Below are positions 45,915 to 57,452 of a stretch of 64,000 bases of DNA, piece by piece. The notes beneath the pieces were generated by a model. The model was given only the letters and a program-made list of their open reading frames with translations. It was not told the DNA's origin and ran no database searches. Position 1 is the stretch's first letter. Every line of letters begins with the position of its first letter. Origin of the DNA: Populus alba. Taxonomy: Eukaryota > Streptophyta > Magnoliopsida > Malpighiales > Salicaceae. The DNA lies in contig NC_133284.1 of the NCBI RefSeq assembly GCF_005239225.2, forward strand, positions 53,010,416-53,074,415, read 5' to 3'. Position numbers and translations under genes: made by a program.

Positions 45915-46835
45915 TATACTGTAAATATATAAATATATTGTGACACACAAGAAATGGAAATAATGTTGCACATGTAGTGGCATAGTTGCAACGTGGTATA
46001 ACCTATTACGAGTCTTGTTTGTAAAATATTATTAGATTATTTAAAAAAAAAATTGTTTTAAAATGTATTAAAATAATATTTTTTTAAAATTTTTAATATG
46101 AGCACATCAAAACAATAAAAAAAATACTAAAAATATTAATTTAAAACTTAAAAAACTAAAAAAAACTTTAAAAATCACGATCTAACCGTATAAACAAACA
46201 CACTCTGCATGTAGATGTCAGAGAGTTGGTTGTCTCACTTTTAGGTGAGGCTGGAATTAGTAGTAGTAGTAGTACTGGTTATTTGACCCGTGCTTCATCA
46301 CTGGTCAATTTTTTTTTATTTTTTTAAAAAATATATATGCAAACTTTTTACGGCATGTTTTTGTACATAAAGAAATCTCAAGCGAAATTTAAAAAATTCA
46401 TGCATGCATATAATTAAAAAAAATAGAGAACTATTTATGCAAAAATAAAAAAATCTCAAGTTCAATTCCTATCCACTCAAAGTAAACCACCTAAACTCCA
46501 TGACCTAGGTCACAAACTCATTAGGGTTCAACAATCTTTTTTATAATATTTGATCTAAAATATATACCTATAAAATTAAAAAACTTGCAAAATACCAAAG
46601 CGATTGGAAAAAAAATCAAATTGAAATAAATTATATTACCCAATTAATAACCAACCAAATATTAGGTGATGAAATTGAACAAAATATAAGTAAGAAAAAA
46701 AAAAAGACAAATCCAGTTGTAATGGATTTAAAAAAAAAGGTTCAATCTCTCATGCTAAGAAAGCCTAGAGCTACTAAACCTCTAAAAAAAGGCATAGGTG
46801 CGTGCGCCTGGAGCAACCCTCGCACCTAAACTTTT
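45915..46835 (+). repeat. 0.92-kb non-coding segment, copy 1 of 3
   Basis: Starts near CTGTAAATATATAAATATAT and ends near GGAGCAACCCTCGCACCTAA. It matches 48,348-49,280 along its length and 63,566-64,000 (cut by the window end), all in the same orientation. It contains one of the AT-rich interspersed repeats and no coding potential. Confidence 0.8.
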
Positions 46836-46895
46836 TTTTTTTTTTCAAGTTTTCTTAAAAGGATGATGACTAGCCGTCTGCATCTTAATGATTTT

Positions 46896-46958
<63 letters not shown>

Positions 46959-47294
46959 GCGACACATCACCTATCTCACTCAAGCAAAAAACACTTTAAA
47001 AAGCAATTAGAATCACACTTTCAAACACCCCATTTATCTTCTAAGAATTGCTAGCAAATAATTAATAATCTCATATACAATAATAACAACAAATAATTAA
47101 CAATAGTAAGTCCGCCTCCTCTACATAAATAAAACATTACTTCAATTCATTTTTTTCATGGATGGATAATAGATATGCAATTGTCACCTGGGGCTTGATT
47201 TATAGAGGAAAACAAAAGGCCTAATTGCCCATGAACGAACATTATTTGGCATTACACTTTTGAACTTATTTTTATGTGGGAAATTGTCAGCTTG
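46836..47294. other. spacer with (AT)n microsatellite
   Basis: Contains an alternating AT tract of about 57 bp (46,899-46,955) followed by AT-rich unique DNA. No gene. Confidence 0.7.
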
Positions 47295-48347
47295 GAGCTT
47301 GAAAGAGTGTCACATTGACACATAGCATCCAGAAAGGTAAAGCCTCGATGAATTTTGTAGTATTTGTTTTTACATTTTAAAAAATGTTTTAGAAAAAAAT
47401 TAATTTTTTTTATTTACTTCAAATTAATATTTTTTTAGTGTTTTCAAATCATTTTGATGTGCTGATATCAAAAATAATTTTTAAAAAATAAAAATATATC
47501 ATTAATATATATTTTATTATAAAAAAATTATTTAAAAAACAATCATATTCACACTGTTAAACTCTAATTACTTTCCCAACTTCCTCATTCTCGTGTGCTT
47601 TACTTTTCTTCTTCTTTCTCTTTTTTGGCATTGGATTCATAAAGGAAAGATTCAAACTCAAAATTATAACACAATAATCTTGGTCCAAGATTAGCTTTAA
47701 GCAATATAGGAATATTGCATTTAGCTCATGATAGGAAGACTCATAGATATATACTAATCTTAAAAATGCAACAAGAAGGGATAGAAACGTATTTGGTTGG
47801 AAAAATAGAGATATAAAATATAAAATTTATTTTATTACATTTAAATTCAGCATCCATTCTCTTTCCCTTTAAGTGGTGTTTAAGAAATATTGTAGCGGTT
47901 GCTTTTTTAAAATGGTTTTTACTCGGAAATGCATTAAAATAATATTTTTTTATTTTTTTAAAATTATTTTTGATATTAATATATTAAAAAAAATCATATA
48001 TATATATATATATATAAAAAAAAACTTAATTTTTTTTAATTTTACTCAAGCTCGAGCTTTTGTTAATTGATATTAAAAGAATTGGCATCAATGTAATAAA
48101 TCCCAATGAATAGAATCATGGGCTAATGACACCCTACCTTTTTAAGGTGCATCCCCTCACAATTTTACATGCGCAAAAAGTCTTGGACCAAAAATTCCAC
48201 ATGAAAAGAAGCATCGTATCATTGTCACTCACATAGACAACTTTTCTTCCTTTCTTCTTCGTTGTCCTAATCCTATGTTATAGTTTTATAATAAGATCAA
48301 TTGATTTAATATTTTCCCTTCCATCTTTGACCATCTCATTCATAGTT
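47295..48347 (+). repeat. non-coding segment duplicated at 62,556-63,565
   Basis: Begins at CTTGAAAGAGTGTCACATTG and ends where copy 2 of the 0.92-kb segment starts. The same order recurs 15.2 kb downstream. Two AT-rich interspersed repeats lie inside (47,370-47,560 and 47,880-48,020). Confidence 0.75.
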
Positions 48348-48746
48348 GTACTGTAAATATAAATATAAATATATTGTGACACACAAGAAATGGAAATAAT
48401 GGTGCACATGTAGTGGCATAGTTGCAACATGGTATAACCCTATTACGAGTCTTGTTTGTAAAATATGATTAGATTATTTAAAAATATATATTTTAAAATG
48501 TATTAAAATAATATTTTTTAAAATTTTTTATATAAACACATCAAAACAATAAAAAATACTAAAAATTATTAATTCAAAACTAAAAAAAACCTTCAAAATC
48601 ACGGTCTAACCGCATAAATAAACACACTTTGCATGTAGATGTTGGGGGGCTAGTTGTCTCACTCCTAGGTGAGGTTGGAATTAGTAATAGTAGTATTAGC
48701 TATTTGACCCGCGTTTCACAACTGATCAAATATTTTTTTTTATTTA

Positions 48747-48788
<42 letters not shown>

Positions 48789-49280
48789 AACTTTTTACAA
48801 CATTTTTTTTGTACATAAAGAAATCTCAAGCAAATTTTAAAAAGTTCATGCATGTATATAATTAGAAAAAAATTGAGAACTATTTATGTGAAAAAAAAAA
48901 AGTTTTATCTAGTTCAATTCCTACCCGGTCAAAGTAAACCAACCAAACTCATGACCTAGATCACAAACTTAACAGGGTTCAATAATCTTTTTTATAATAT
49001 TTGATCTAAAAATATACATTTATAAAATTAAGAACCTGCAAAATACCAAAGCGATTGGAAAAAAAATCAAACTGAAATAAATTATATTATCCAATTAATA
49101 ATCAACCAAATATTAGGTGATGAAATTGAACAAAAAATAAGCAAGGAAAAAAAACAAATCCAGTTGTAATGGATTAAAAAAAAAAAGTTCAATCTCTCAT
49201 GCTAAGAAAGCCTAAAGCTTCTAAACCTCTACAAAAAGGCATAGGTGTGCGAGCCTGGAGTAGCCCATGCACCTAAGCCT
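48348..49280 (+). repeat. 0.92-kb non-coding segment, copy 2 of 3
   Basis: Matches 45,915-46,835 with small indels, including an expanded AT tract at 48,751-48,784. Its last part, CCCATGCACCTAAGCC, corresponds to the end of copy 1. Confidence 0.8.
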
Positions 49281-49713
49281 TATATATATATATATTGTCT
49301 AAACTTTACTCATCAAAAGAAACCTATTGAAACCAAAATCACCTTCACGTTTTCCACTAGAAAGTGATGGGCAAGAAGATTCAACACGTGTACAGAGTTT
49401 TATAGGACCAAAATCCCAGGAACAGAGGTTGTCGGCTGGTTTTTTTTCTTCTCTGAAATGTCGGCTGCTTAGGTAGGGTTTGCCTGCTCCAACTATGAAA
49501 TTATGTGTCGGTGGCTTGATGCTACTTGCTTATCACGTTTTGTTTACTGTAGGAATGGGGAGATCCTATGAAGGAGGTGTCTACCACTATATGAAGTCAT
49601 ATTCTCCTGTTGATAATTGAAGTATTCAGCTCAGGGTGCGTTTGTTTATTCTTATTTTATGTGTTTACGGTGTAAAAAATAAAGTTAGATATTTGATAAT
49701 ACACTAAAAAATA
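49281..49713. other. non-coding spacer before a copia fragment
   Basis: No gene recognised. A short AT microsatellite lies near 49,281-49,296. The right end abuts truncated copia sequence. Confidence 0.5.
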
Positions 49714-50440
49714 ATGGAAGTATTCAAACTTGAGTCATGCAAAGAAGTAGCAACTCCTTTGGCACATAATGAGAAGATTTCAAAGAATGATGGTGAGAAA
49801 CTTGAAGATCCCTCTGGATTTAGAAGCTTAGTGGGCAGTTTATTATACTTGACAGCAACTAGACCTGACTTGATGTTTCCAGCTGGTTTGCTGTCAAGGT
49901 TCATAAGCTCACCTAGCAATATTCATATGGGAATTGCTAAAAGGGTGTTGAAGTACATTAGAGGAACAACTGATCTTGGCATCTGGTACTTGAAGACAGG
50001 AGGAGTAAAACTAATTGGTTATGCAGACAGTGACTGGGCAGGGAGTGTTGATGTCATGAAAAGCACCTCTAGGTATGTTTTTAACATTGGTTCAGGTGCA
50101 ATCTGTTGGAATGCAAAGAAGCAAAAGGTAGTGGCACAATCAACTGCAGAAGCAGAGTATAACTCCATGGCAGCGCTACAAATCAAGCAATTTGGTTGAA
50201 CGAGTTGCTTGGTGATTTGGTTCAAGAACAAAGCTCACCAACTAAGCTTTATTATGACAACAAATCTGTTATTGCTATTGCTATAAATCCGGTTCAACAC
50301 GGAAGAACCAAACACATCAATGTGAAATTTCATTCTATAAGAGAAGTTGAGAAGAATCTGCTTATAAAGCTACACTATTGTCTAACAGATGTTCAACTTG
50401 CTGATATAATGACTAAAGCAAGGCAAGTCTCAAGGAGGAG
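49714..50440 (+). pseudogene. copia RT end and RNase H, 5'-truncated, one frameshift
   Basis: RT connection: [20 protein letters not shown] and HMGIAKRVLKYIRGTTDLGI. RNase H: GYADSDWAGSVDVMKSTSRY, then QSTAEAEYNSMAA, and after a lost base near 50,173 WLNELLGDL, YYDNKSVIAI, HGRTKHINVKFH. The conserved D, E and D residues of RNase H are present. Everything upstream of the RT end is missing. The polypurine tract AAGGAGGAG (50,432-50,440) follows. Confidence 0.85.
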
Positions 50441-50746
50441 AGTTAGAATTATGAGATTATACCTTGAGTAAGATAGAGTTAAGTGCAGTTATGTTATTTG
50501 AATTTTATATTATTGTTTTGATTCTTTAGGATTTACAACAGTATCATTCTGCTGCAGTTTGTTATTTTCAATTCCAATAATCTCTGAAGTTTGTTGAGAG
50601 TTTCAATCCATTCCAAGTTCTATGTAAGCCTATATATAGTCATTTGAAATTAATGAAATTTATTGATCTTTCTACTCAACTCTGCCATCTTGAATCTGTT
50701 TCTCCTATACTTAAACTTTAGTTTCCATAACTAAATATTTCTAACA
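50441..50746 (+). repeat. 3' LTR of the truncated copia element
   Basis: Starts AGTTAGAATT after the polypurine tract (TG changed to AG) and ends TTTCTAACA. About 306 bp. Contains TATATATAG near 50,630. Confidence 0.65.
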
Positions 50747-51086
50747 CTAAGTTCAAACCAATTCTCAATATTACTGGGCAAGTTAGGAGTGATCAACATA
50801 CACTCCAACTTGAGAGGGAGTATTGAAGGAAAGAATTCCAAGTAATTAGATGATATACTATAATCAATGGGATTAAATAATTTAATTACCAAAGTTAATC
50901 CTAGAATAGCTCCTAGAATATCTCTTAGAATAGTGGATTTGATTGTATGTAAACTGTGTATATATATGTCGTGCTTCTTTGCAATATGAAGACACTGAAT
51001 ACATAATACAATAATATTATCATTTTGTTCAGTGTGGACTTTCATGCATTCTCCTTTCTACGACTTGAGTATTTTCTACATCAACA
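50747..51086 (+). mobile_element. tail of a second copia element: pol end, polypurine tract, 3' LTR
   Basis: KLGVINIHSNLRGS at about 50,780-50,821 is the usual copia pol C-terminus. CTTGAGAGGGAG (50,809-50,820) is the polypurine tract. An LTR of about 266 bp follows (TATTGAAGGAAAG to ACATCAACA), its first TG mutated to TA. It directly abuts the LTR of a different copia element. Confidence 0.65.
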
Positions 51087-52265
51087 TGTTTTCTCTATCA
51101 GTTTGATGTTCTGTTTCTATTGCATAATGCATCATGTGGTTTTGGGCATCAACAATGCTGCTCGAGATCTTCAATAAATGTTATTGTATGAGTATGTGAA
51201 TGTATTTGGGCATTCAAATCTCAAGATGACTGAGAATTGATATCATGCTTTCCTAGCAGAACAATCTCATGTAGAATGGTTTTTTCGAGCAGATACCTTG
51301 CTAGAGATTCTAAAAAAAATTAAAATCAAAAGTAAAAAATATATTAAATCAATTTACGAAAAGTCGTATATGATATAATCTAACTTTAACTACTTCCTGA
51401 AATCTCTTTGTTGTAATCTTAATTATATATGCTTCATATTATATTTTAAATTAAAAACAATTGTTATTCTTACCCATAACAAATTGTAATGTGGGCAAGA
51501 CCCAAGTTATTATGCATTGAACTATTCTCCCATAATGCAATCCTTTTATAGGTTGCATAAAAGTTTAATATGGTCCTTGAAATTTTTGTTTTTCATATTT
51601 ATTTAATCCTATAGTGTTAAATTTTTATAATTCAATCTTAAAACTTCATTTTTATCATATTTTTAGTTATTGAATGTTGAGAGGAGACAAGTAATGTGGT
51701 GAGAAAACGGAGAAAAAAGAGGATTTGACTGATCATATTCTAGTCATAAAAAAAGACCGATTTAATATTAATAGATTCATCTTGAACATGAGAGTTTCAT
51801 TAAAATGATCTTGTTATTTAACCATTAATGATCTTAAATAAACATTTACTTGATTTAAAAATGAAAAACCAATCTGAATCTAAATTAATTATTGAGTCAT
51901 GATCTACTTTTTTCACTAAGATAAAGAAAAAAAAAAAACTGAAATAGAACTCTTATCGTAAATGAAATCCATTCACATTAAGAAAAACGAGTTTCATTAC
52001 TAAAAAAAATTATCATTCATTAACTTTATTTCTTCTTTATAGTTTTTCGACAACTCTCTCTTTTTATCTTTTCTCAAATTTAAAAACTAAAATACAAGTA
52101 AAATAAAGTTTTGTACCAAAAAGTTATATTTCTAAACTAAAAAAAACCAAAAACAAATTGTAAAAATCTCAAGGTGTAGAGGTGCTAACATAATTTATAC
52201 CAAGGATGAGCATAAAGTTATTGTCAATGTCGTTACAGAGATACAATTGCTTAGTTCTTTATATA
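51087..52265. other. AT-rich non-coding DNA
   Basis: No gene, RNA gene or clear element recognised. Confidence 0.5.
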
Positions 52266-52480
52266 TATATAGGTTTAGGGATTTCGACCTCTACTCCCTT
52301 TTTTATGACGTGATAATCTTGTGGCTATACATCTCATAATGAATTTGGTTTTTCATGCTTGCAAGAAGCATGATGATCAAATCAACCTTTACTTTGCCTC
52401 TGATGATCAAATCCCAATATACTTATCAAACCTCTTTTGTTTACTCGTTTTGCTTTCCTTTGTTCCAAGAGGTTGTCTGT
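52266..52480 (+). repeat. direct repeat, copy 1 (second at 53,268-53,500)
   Basis: Shared landmarks are GGGATTTCGACCTCTACTC, TCTCATAATGAATTTGG and ACCTCTTTTGTTTAC. The copies are diverged and about 1 kb apart. Confidence 0.75.
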
Positions 52481-53267
52481 AACACTGGTAAATATTGTTT
52501 TTTTTAAATAGTTTTTGTTGAAAATGTATTAAAATAATATATTTTTTATTTTTTTAAATTTTATTTTTTGGTTTTAGCACATTAAAAATAATCCAAAAAA
52601 CATATACAAAAAAAAATCAATTTAAAGTTAAAAGAATTTTCAAAAAAAAAATATGCAAAAAAAACTCAAATTAAAGTGCGAGGCAAACACCCGCACCTAA
52701 ACTAATGAGCTCCGTGGATATTAGATGAACCTGTGATAATACCAACGTAATAAGCATACCATTATGTTGACAAAAGAAACATATAAATGAATGTAATGTA
52801 TACAAATGAAGCATAAATTTTCTATCAAATCCATAGGAATTTTAATAATAGGACTCTATAATTTGCTTTTTAAATCATATAAAACCTAAATCTAGACATC
52901 ATTTACATATCTTTAATTTGATACTCTTATTTCTTGCATGAATCGGGTGACTTTGTATAGTCTAACCTGAACATTTAGGCAATTATACTTTTCAATTTTT
53001 CCAAAGACATCCAAAACACGGAATACCCTTTAGAATCAAGCCTTATTGATCATTCCCAGGCGTCCCAAACACAGACGTAATTTAGCCGAAGCTAATCTTG
53101 TAATTTATTTCCCTGAATCACAAAGAAGTCTTTGGTCATGATTCCTTCAAGTCAAATGTTATAGGCAATCCATATTCATTCATTGCACATATAATAGTTT
53201 GTATGCATGTTTGTTTCCTCATCATAACATACAGCATATCAAGTATATTTTCATTTTTTTTATTTAT
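52481..53267. other. AT-rich spacer with an interspersed repeat
   Basis: 52,500-52,690 is a member of the AT-rich family seen throughout the window, ending GTGCGAGGCAAACACCCGCA. The rest is unique non-coding DNA. Confidence 0.5.
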
Positions 53268-53500
53268 AAAATCTAGGGATTTCGACCTCTACTCTTTTTT
53301 TTTATGATGTGATAATTTTGGGGATATATATCTCATAATGAATTTGGTTTTTCATGCTTGCATGAAGGATGTTGAAAATGGACCTCAACTTTTTCTAATA
53401 TGGTAACTCAAAAAGAGCTCCAAGTTCAGTTCATAGCCTCTTATTGATCAAATTTCAATATGCTCACAAAACCTCTTTTGTTTTACACGTTTTGCATTCC
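53268..53500 (+). repeat. direct repeat, copy 2, ending at the gap
   Basis: Same landmarks as 52,266-52,480, continuing to TTTTGCATTCC immediately before the N run. Confidence 0.75.
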
Positions 53501-54000
53501 NNNNNNNNNNNNNNNNNNNNNNNNNNNNNNNNNNNNNNNNNNNNNNNNNNNNNNNNNNNNNNNNNNNNNNNNNNNNNNNNNNNNNNNNNNNNNNNNNNNN
53601 NNNNNNNNNNNNNNNNNNNNNNNNNNNNNNNNNNNNNNNNNNNNNNNNNNNNNNNNNNNNNNNNNNNNNNNNNNNNNNNNNNNNNNNNNNNNNNNNNNNN
53701 NNNNNNNNNNNNNNNNNNNNNNNNNNNNNNNNNNNNNNNNNNNNNNNNNNNNNNNNNNNNNNNNNNNNNNNNNNNNNNNNNNNNNNNNNNNNNNNNNNNN
53801 NNNNNNNNNNNNNNNNNNNNNNNNNNNNNNNNNNNNNNNNNNNNNNNNNNNNNNNNNNNNNNNNNNNNNNNNNNNNNNNNNNNNNNNNNNNNNNNNNNNN
53901 NNNNNNNNNNNNNNNNNNNNNNNNNNNNNNNNNNNNNNNNNNNNNNNNNNNNNNNNNNNNNNNNNNNNNNNNNNNNNNNNNNNNNNNNNNNNNNNNNNNN
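53501..54000. other. assembly gap (500 N)
   Basis: Exactly 500 N, a placeholder. It lies between a direct repeat and the end of a GC-rich transposon. Confidence 1.
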
Positions 54001-54084
54001 ATATATTTTTTTCTGGGTTGCCCCGGGTCAACCCATATAACCCAGGTCTTGACCGTGAACCTTCGAATCTAGTCTGATAACTAT
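54001..54084 (+). mobile_element. right end of a GC-rich hAT-like element
   Basis: CCCGGGTCAACCCATATAAC and a terminus ...GATAACTATG match the end structure of the complete element at 54,347-56,386. The left part is hidden by the gap. Confidence 0.55.
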
Positions 54085-54338
54085 GAGGAATAGTAAACTA
54101 GTAGTTTGGTTAAGGGTATAATATAATTGTAGCAATTTAATTTGAGAGTAAAGTAATGTTTATGAAATTGAATACCAAATGAAAACACATTGCTCTGCAC
54201 CAATCAGCACTTACAGAACGTGGACCCGAAATAATGGTTGGGAAGAAGGAGAAGGAAGATGATGGTGATGATGGGTCTGATGATTAGTTTGGCATTGGAA
54301 TTTGAAAAACATGCTAAACAGGTAATATGGCTGCAATT
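54085..54338. other. short non-coding spacer
   Basis: No feature recognised between two members of the transposon family. Confidence 0.5.
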
Positions 54339-54346
54339 ATTTGTCT

Positions 54347-56386
54347 CATAGTTTTTAAACCCGGACCGGCCCGGCGGGTCGACCCGGGACCCGGCCGACC
54401 CGGGCATGGAACCGGTCCGGGTGGAGGCCAAAACCCGCTTGGGAATTGGCCCGATCAAACCCGGTCCACCCGGTGGGTCGACCCGGCCACTATTTTGTTT
54501 TACTCCCCCCTGTCATTAAACGACGCGTTTAATGACTCTAAATATACAATCGCACCGAAAAGCGAAGCAGAAGAAGAACGAAGCAATCGAACGAAGAACG
54601 AAGACCTAATCTGTGTCGCCCGAATTGAACGAAGCAGAAGAAGAACGAATTAACAATTGATCTCTGCGAAAAAGGTTTGAATCTCCTTCTTTCACTCTCT
54701 GTTTTGTTTATTCTTCGCGTTTTCTCATTTCTAGGTTCTGGCATCAATTTCAGTTTCAAGTTCATACTTCTGTGTTTCTTCACTCGCTGCGATTCAAGTT
54801 CATACTTCTGGGTTCTTCAATCGATTTCGCAGAAGAAGAAACCTCAGCCCTCAGGTATGTTTCTCTAACCCGATTGCTGCTACAGTGTCTGTATTTTCTT
54901 CATCAATTCAATTCGTCTGTGTTCTTCATACACTTCTTGATGAACTCCTCTGTCGATTCATACAACTGTTACATAATCATTCAACCATCCTGGCATGATT
55001 TCTATGTTTCTTTTCTTTATGATTTTGAGCAACAGTCTCTGTTTCTATGCAACAAACAACACGGTCTCTGTTTCTAGCATGTTTTATGAACTTAATTATT
55101 CGAGGTTTTGTTTGTGTTGTTTTTGTAATTAGTGATTAACGAAGAGGAATTTTAGAGAAATAAAGGCGTCTGATTTTGTTTCATTTGACGAGTTTGTGTT
55201 GTTTGTGTTGTTTGTTCTATTTCTACTTAATCTGCTGCTCATGTATCTCATTTTTCTGTAGTAAGTGTTTGCAAAAATGTCCTTCAATCGTTCTTCACTT
55301 GAAAGTATATATTCTGCAACGTATTAGAAACAAGAGCAGGGGGAAGGGCATTTTCTGATGAAAGATTGTTACCAGAAAATGCAGAACTTGGAAATCTTTG
55401 AAGAGACTTGGGCATACTTCCAGTAAAATTATTGTTGGCTAATTCTAGCTGTTGCAAACTAGAGACATTTATATCAGGAATATTGCTGAAAGGAAGTTGT
55501 TAGCAAGGGTTCAAAGATGTGAGGTGAGTCAAATTTGATATTAAAGGAGGAAAGCTCCATTGAAGCCATTATTGGAAATATTAAGAATTGTGAGATTATT
55601 CCAGACTGAGAAATCTGAAGGCAATGGGCCAGAGAAGTTGTTGGATTGAAGAAAAAGGATGGTTAAAGTTCTTGAGTTCGGAGAGTTCATCATAAGGGAA
55701 AGAACCTGATATACCATTAGATCCGAGGTTCAGGATCTGAATTGCTGACAAACGCCTAAGTTGTTAGCATTTCTCATCCGCTCTGGATTCGTAACAAATA
55801 TATAATCCTTTGCAGTAAAACCTATACATGATTTCTTTTTTTTTATTCCTTTCCAACTCAATCTCCTAGTCTGCTGTTTCTTTAAGCAGGTGGTACTGGA
55901 AATTAGCTTTATATGAAGGATAACTGCTTGATGTAAGATGTAATATAAAATGTTCAGAAGGCAATCAAGAGAGTAACTTTCCCTAGTTAATCTCTTGTAA
56001 TTATTATGCCAGTATAAACTAACCTTCTTAGATGGGCAATATTGAAAAAGTTCATTTCAGCATGGTCTAGTTATCAGCATTATCACCATTGCTTCAGCAT
56101 CAATCATGAGACCATAAAATTTGAAGGCAATGCTCACCATGCAAAAGTGTAGAGGAAAAATTGAGTAATTTAGAGTTTGGTTTAACAATTCATTTATGTT
56201 GTTGGTTTATAATTTAAATTTGGTTTTAAGTAAGTGTTGTATTTGTAATTAATTATGTTTTTTTTTTTTATATAGGTTTTTTTTTGGGTTGACCCGGGTT
56301 AACCCGGGTCAACCCGGGTCAACCCACCTGACCCGTGACCCAGAAGGTCGACCGGGTCAATGACCGGGTCGGGTTTCAAAACTATG
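54347..56386. mobile_element. non-autonomous hAT-like transposon carrying a receptor-kinase gene fragment
   Basis: The ends CATAGTTTTTAAACCCG and CGGGTTTCAAAACTATG are inverted repeats matching at 16 of 17 positions. The element is flanked on both sides by ATTTGTCT (54,339-54,346 and 56,387-56,394), an 8-bp target duplication as made by hAT transposases. Subterminal regions are GC-rich with many CCCGGGTCAACCC-type short inverted motifs. There is no transposase. The interior holds UTR-like DNA (54,500-55,100) and an antisense LRR receptor-kinase fragment (55,322-55,795). The hAT assignment rests on the 8-bp duplication. Confidence 0.75.
55322..55795 (-). pseudogene. LRR receptor-like kinase gene fragment inside the transposon
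   Basis: Read on the minus strand in three patched frames it gives SNNFSGPLPSDFSVWNNLTI, LNISNNGFNGAF, then NIPDINVSSLQQLELANNNF and TGSMPKSLQRFPSSAFSGNN. These are LRR consensus repeats followed by the FPSSAFSGNN stretch that precedes the membrane segment in atypical, probably kinase-inactive LRR receptor kinases of the At4g23740/At5g58300 type (family named from memory). The kinase domain, signal peptide and introns are absent. At least two frameshifts occur. Confidence 0.75.
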
Positions 56387-56434
56387 ATTTGTCTGCTCTC
56401 CTTTTCCTTCTTCTTTAATGGTTCAATTAAATCA

Positions 56435-56570
56435 ACGTATGTGATATGCATGGTCTTTGTCACAGTTATTAAACCCGGATCGGCTCGGCGGGTCGACCCG
56501 GGACGTATGTGATATGCATGGTCTTTGTCACAGTTATTAAACCCGGACCGGCCCGGCGGGTCGACCCGGT
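56435..56570 (+). repeat. 68-bp tandem duplication of flank plus transposon end
   Basis: A 26-bp flank (ACGTATGTGATATGCATGG...) plus the first 42 bp of a GC-rich element occur twice with a 68-bp period (56,435-56,502 and 56,503-56,570), differing at a few bases. Confidence 0.85.
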
Positions 56571-57437
56571 GGCTGGACCGGCCCGGGCAAGGTTAAAAAC
56601 CGGCTTGCGCAAAAAACCGGTCAAACCCGGTCGACCTGGTGGGTCAACCCGTGACCCGGTCAAACCGGGGCGAGACCCGGCATATATATACATTAACTTT
56701 CCTTTGAGTCGCTGGCAGCAAAACGAAAGTTGAACAACTAATTAATTAGTCTCTGCCCTAATTTTCTGAGAAGAGCAGCCCGCCCCTAATTTCCTTCTCT
56801 GTTATCTTTTGCAAAACAAATAATTGGTTGAGATTTCATCGGAGAAATGGGTGTTTATTTCTACAGGTGCTCTATTTTCCTTACACTGCTTATTTTTTCA
56901 TTGTTGAGATTTCCTATTGCAAACAATTGCTGCAGATTTTGAATGATTCACTCCTCTTTCCATGCTTTTTAAGCTCTTCTTCGGATTGGAACAAGTAACT
57001 GAAAAAAGTATTCATTTGACAACCATCCTTTAGTCACCTATGAAGAGAAACATGTTTCTCTGATATGATTTGCAAACATGAACTTTGTTGTTGTCGGTTT
57101 TCATTCTTCATTTTTTTTTTTCTTATGTTTTAATGATTTATTGTGATTTTTAAGGAATCTTTTGGATTTGTTGGAAGCTAATACCATTCTATATTTGTTC
57201 TACTGCTTAAATTTTAGTTACACAGGTATTTTATTTTTCATTCAGCTGCTTATGCTAAAAATGGATAGGAAAAGGTAAGCAATTCATCACTGGGTTTTGC
57301 GGTATAGAGATGATGTATCAGTTTGATTTCTTTAATCTTTATATTCAAGAAGAGGGGTTGACTCGGGTTGACCCACAAAACCCGTGACCCGGTCATTTTG
57401 CCGGGTCAACTACCGGCTCGGATTTTATAAGTATTAT
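56461..57437. mobile_element. second GC-rich hAT-like element
   Basis: Starts CACAGTTATTAAACCCGG (56,461, and again at 56,529) and ends near CCGGCTCGGATTTTATAAGT, with the same CCCGGTC/GACCCGG subterminal motifs as the complete element. The right end is eroded next to an (ATT)n microsatellite (about 57,428-57,452), and I cannot find a target duplication. The interior has no transposase. Confidence 0.6.
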
Positions 57438-57452
57438 TATTATTATTATTAT

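Noticed and set aside
53444..54077. Long reading frames spanning the second N gap
   Set aside because: Almost entirely undetermined bases, with no recognisable flanking protein sequence.
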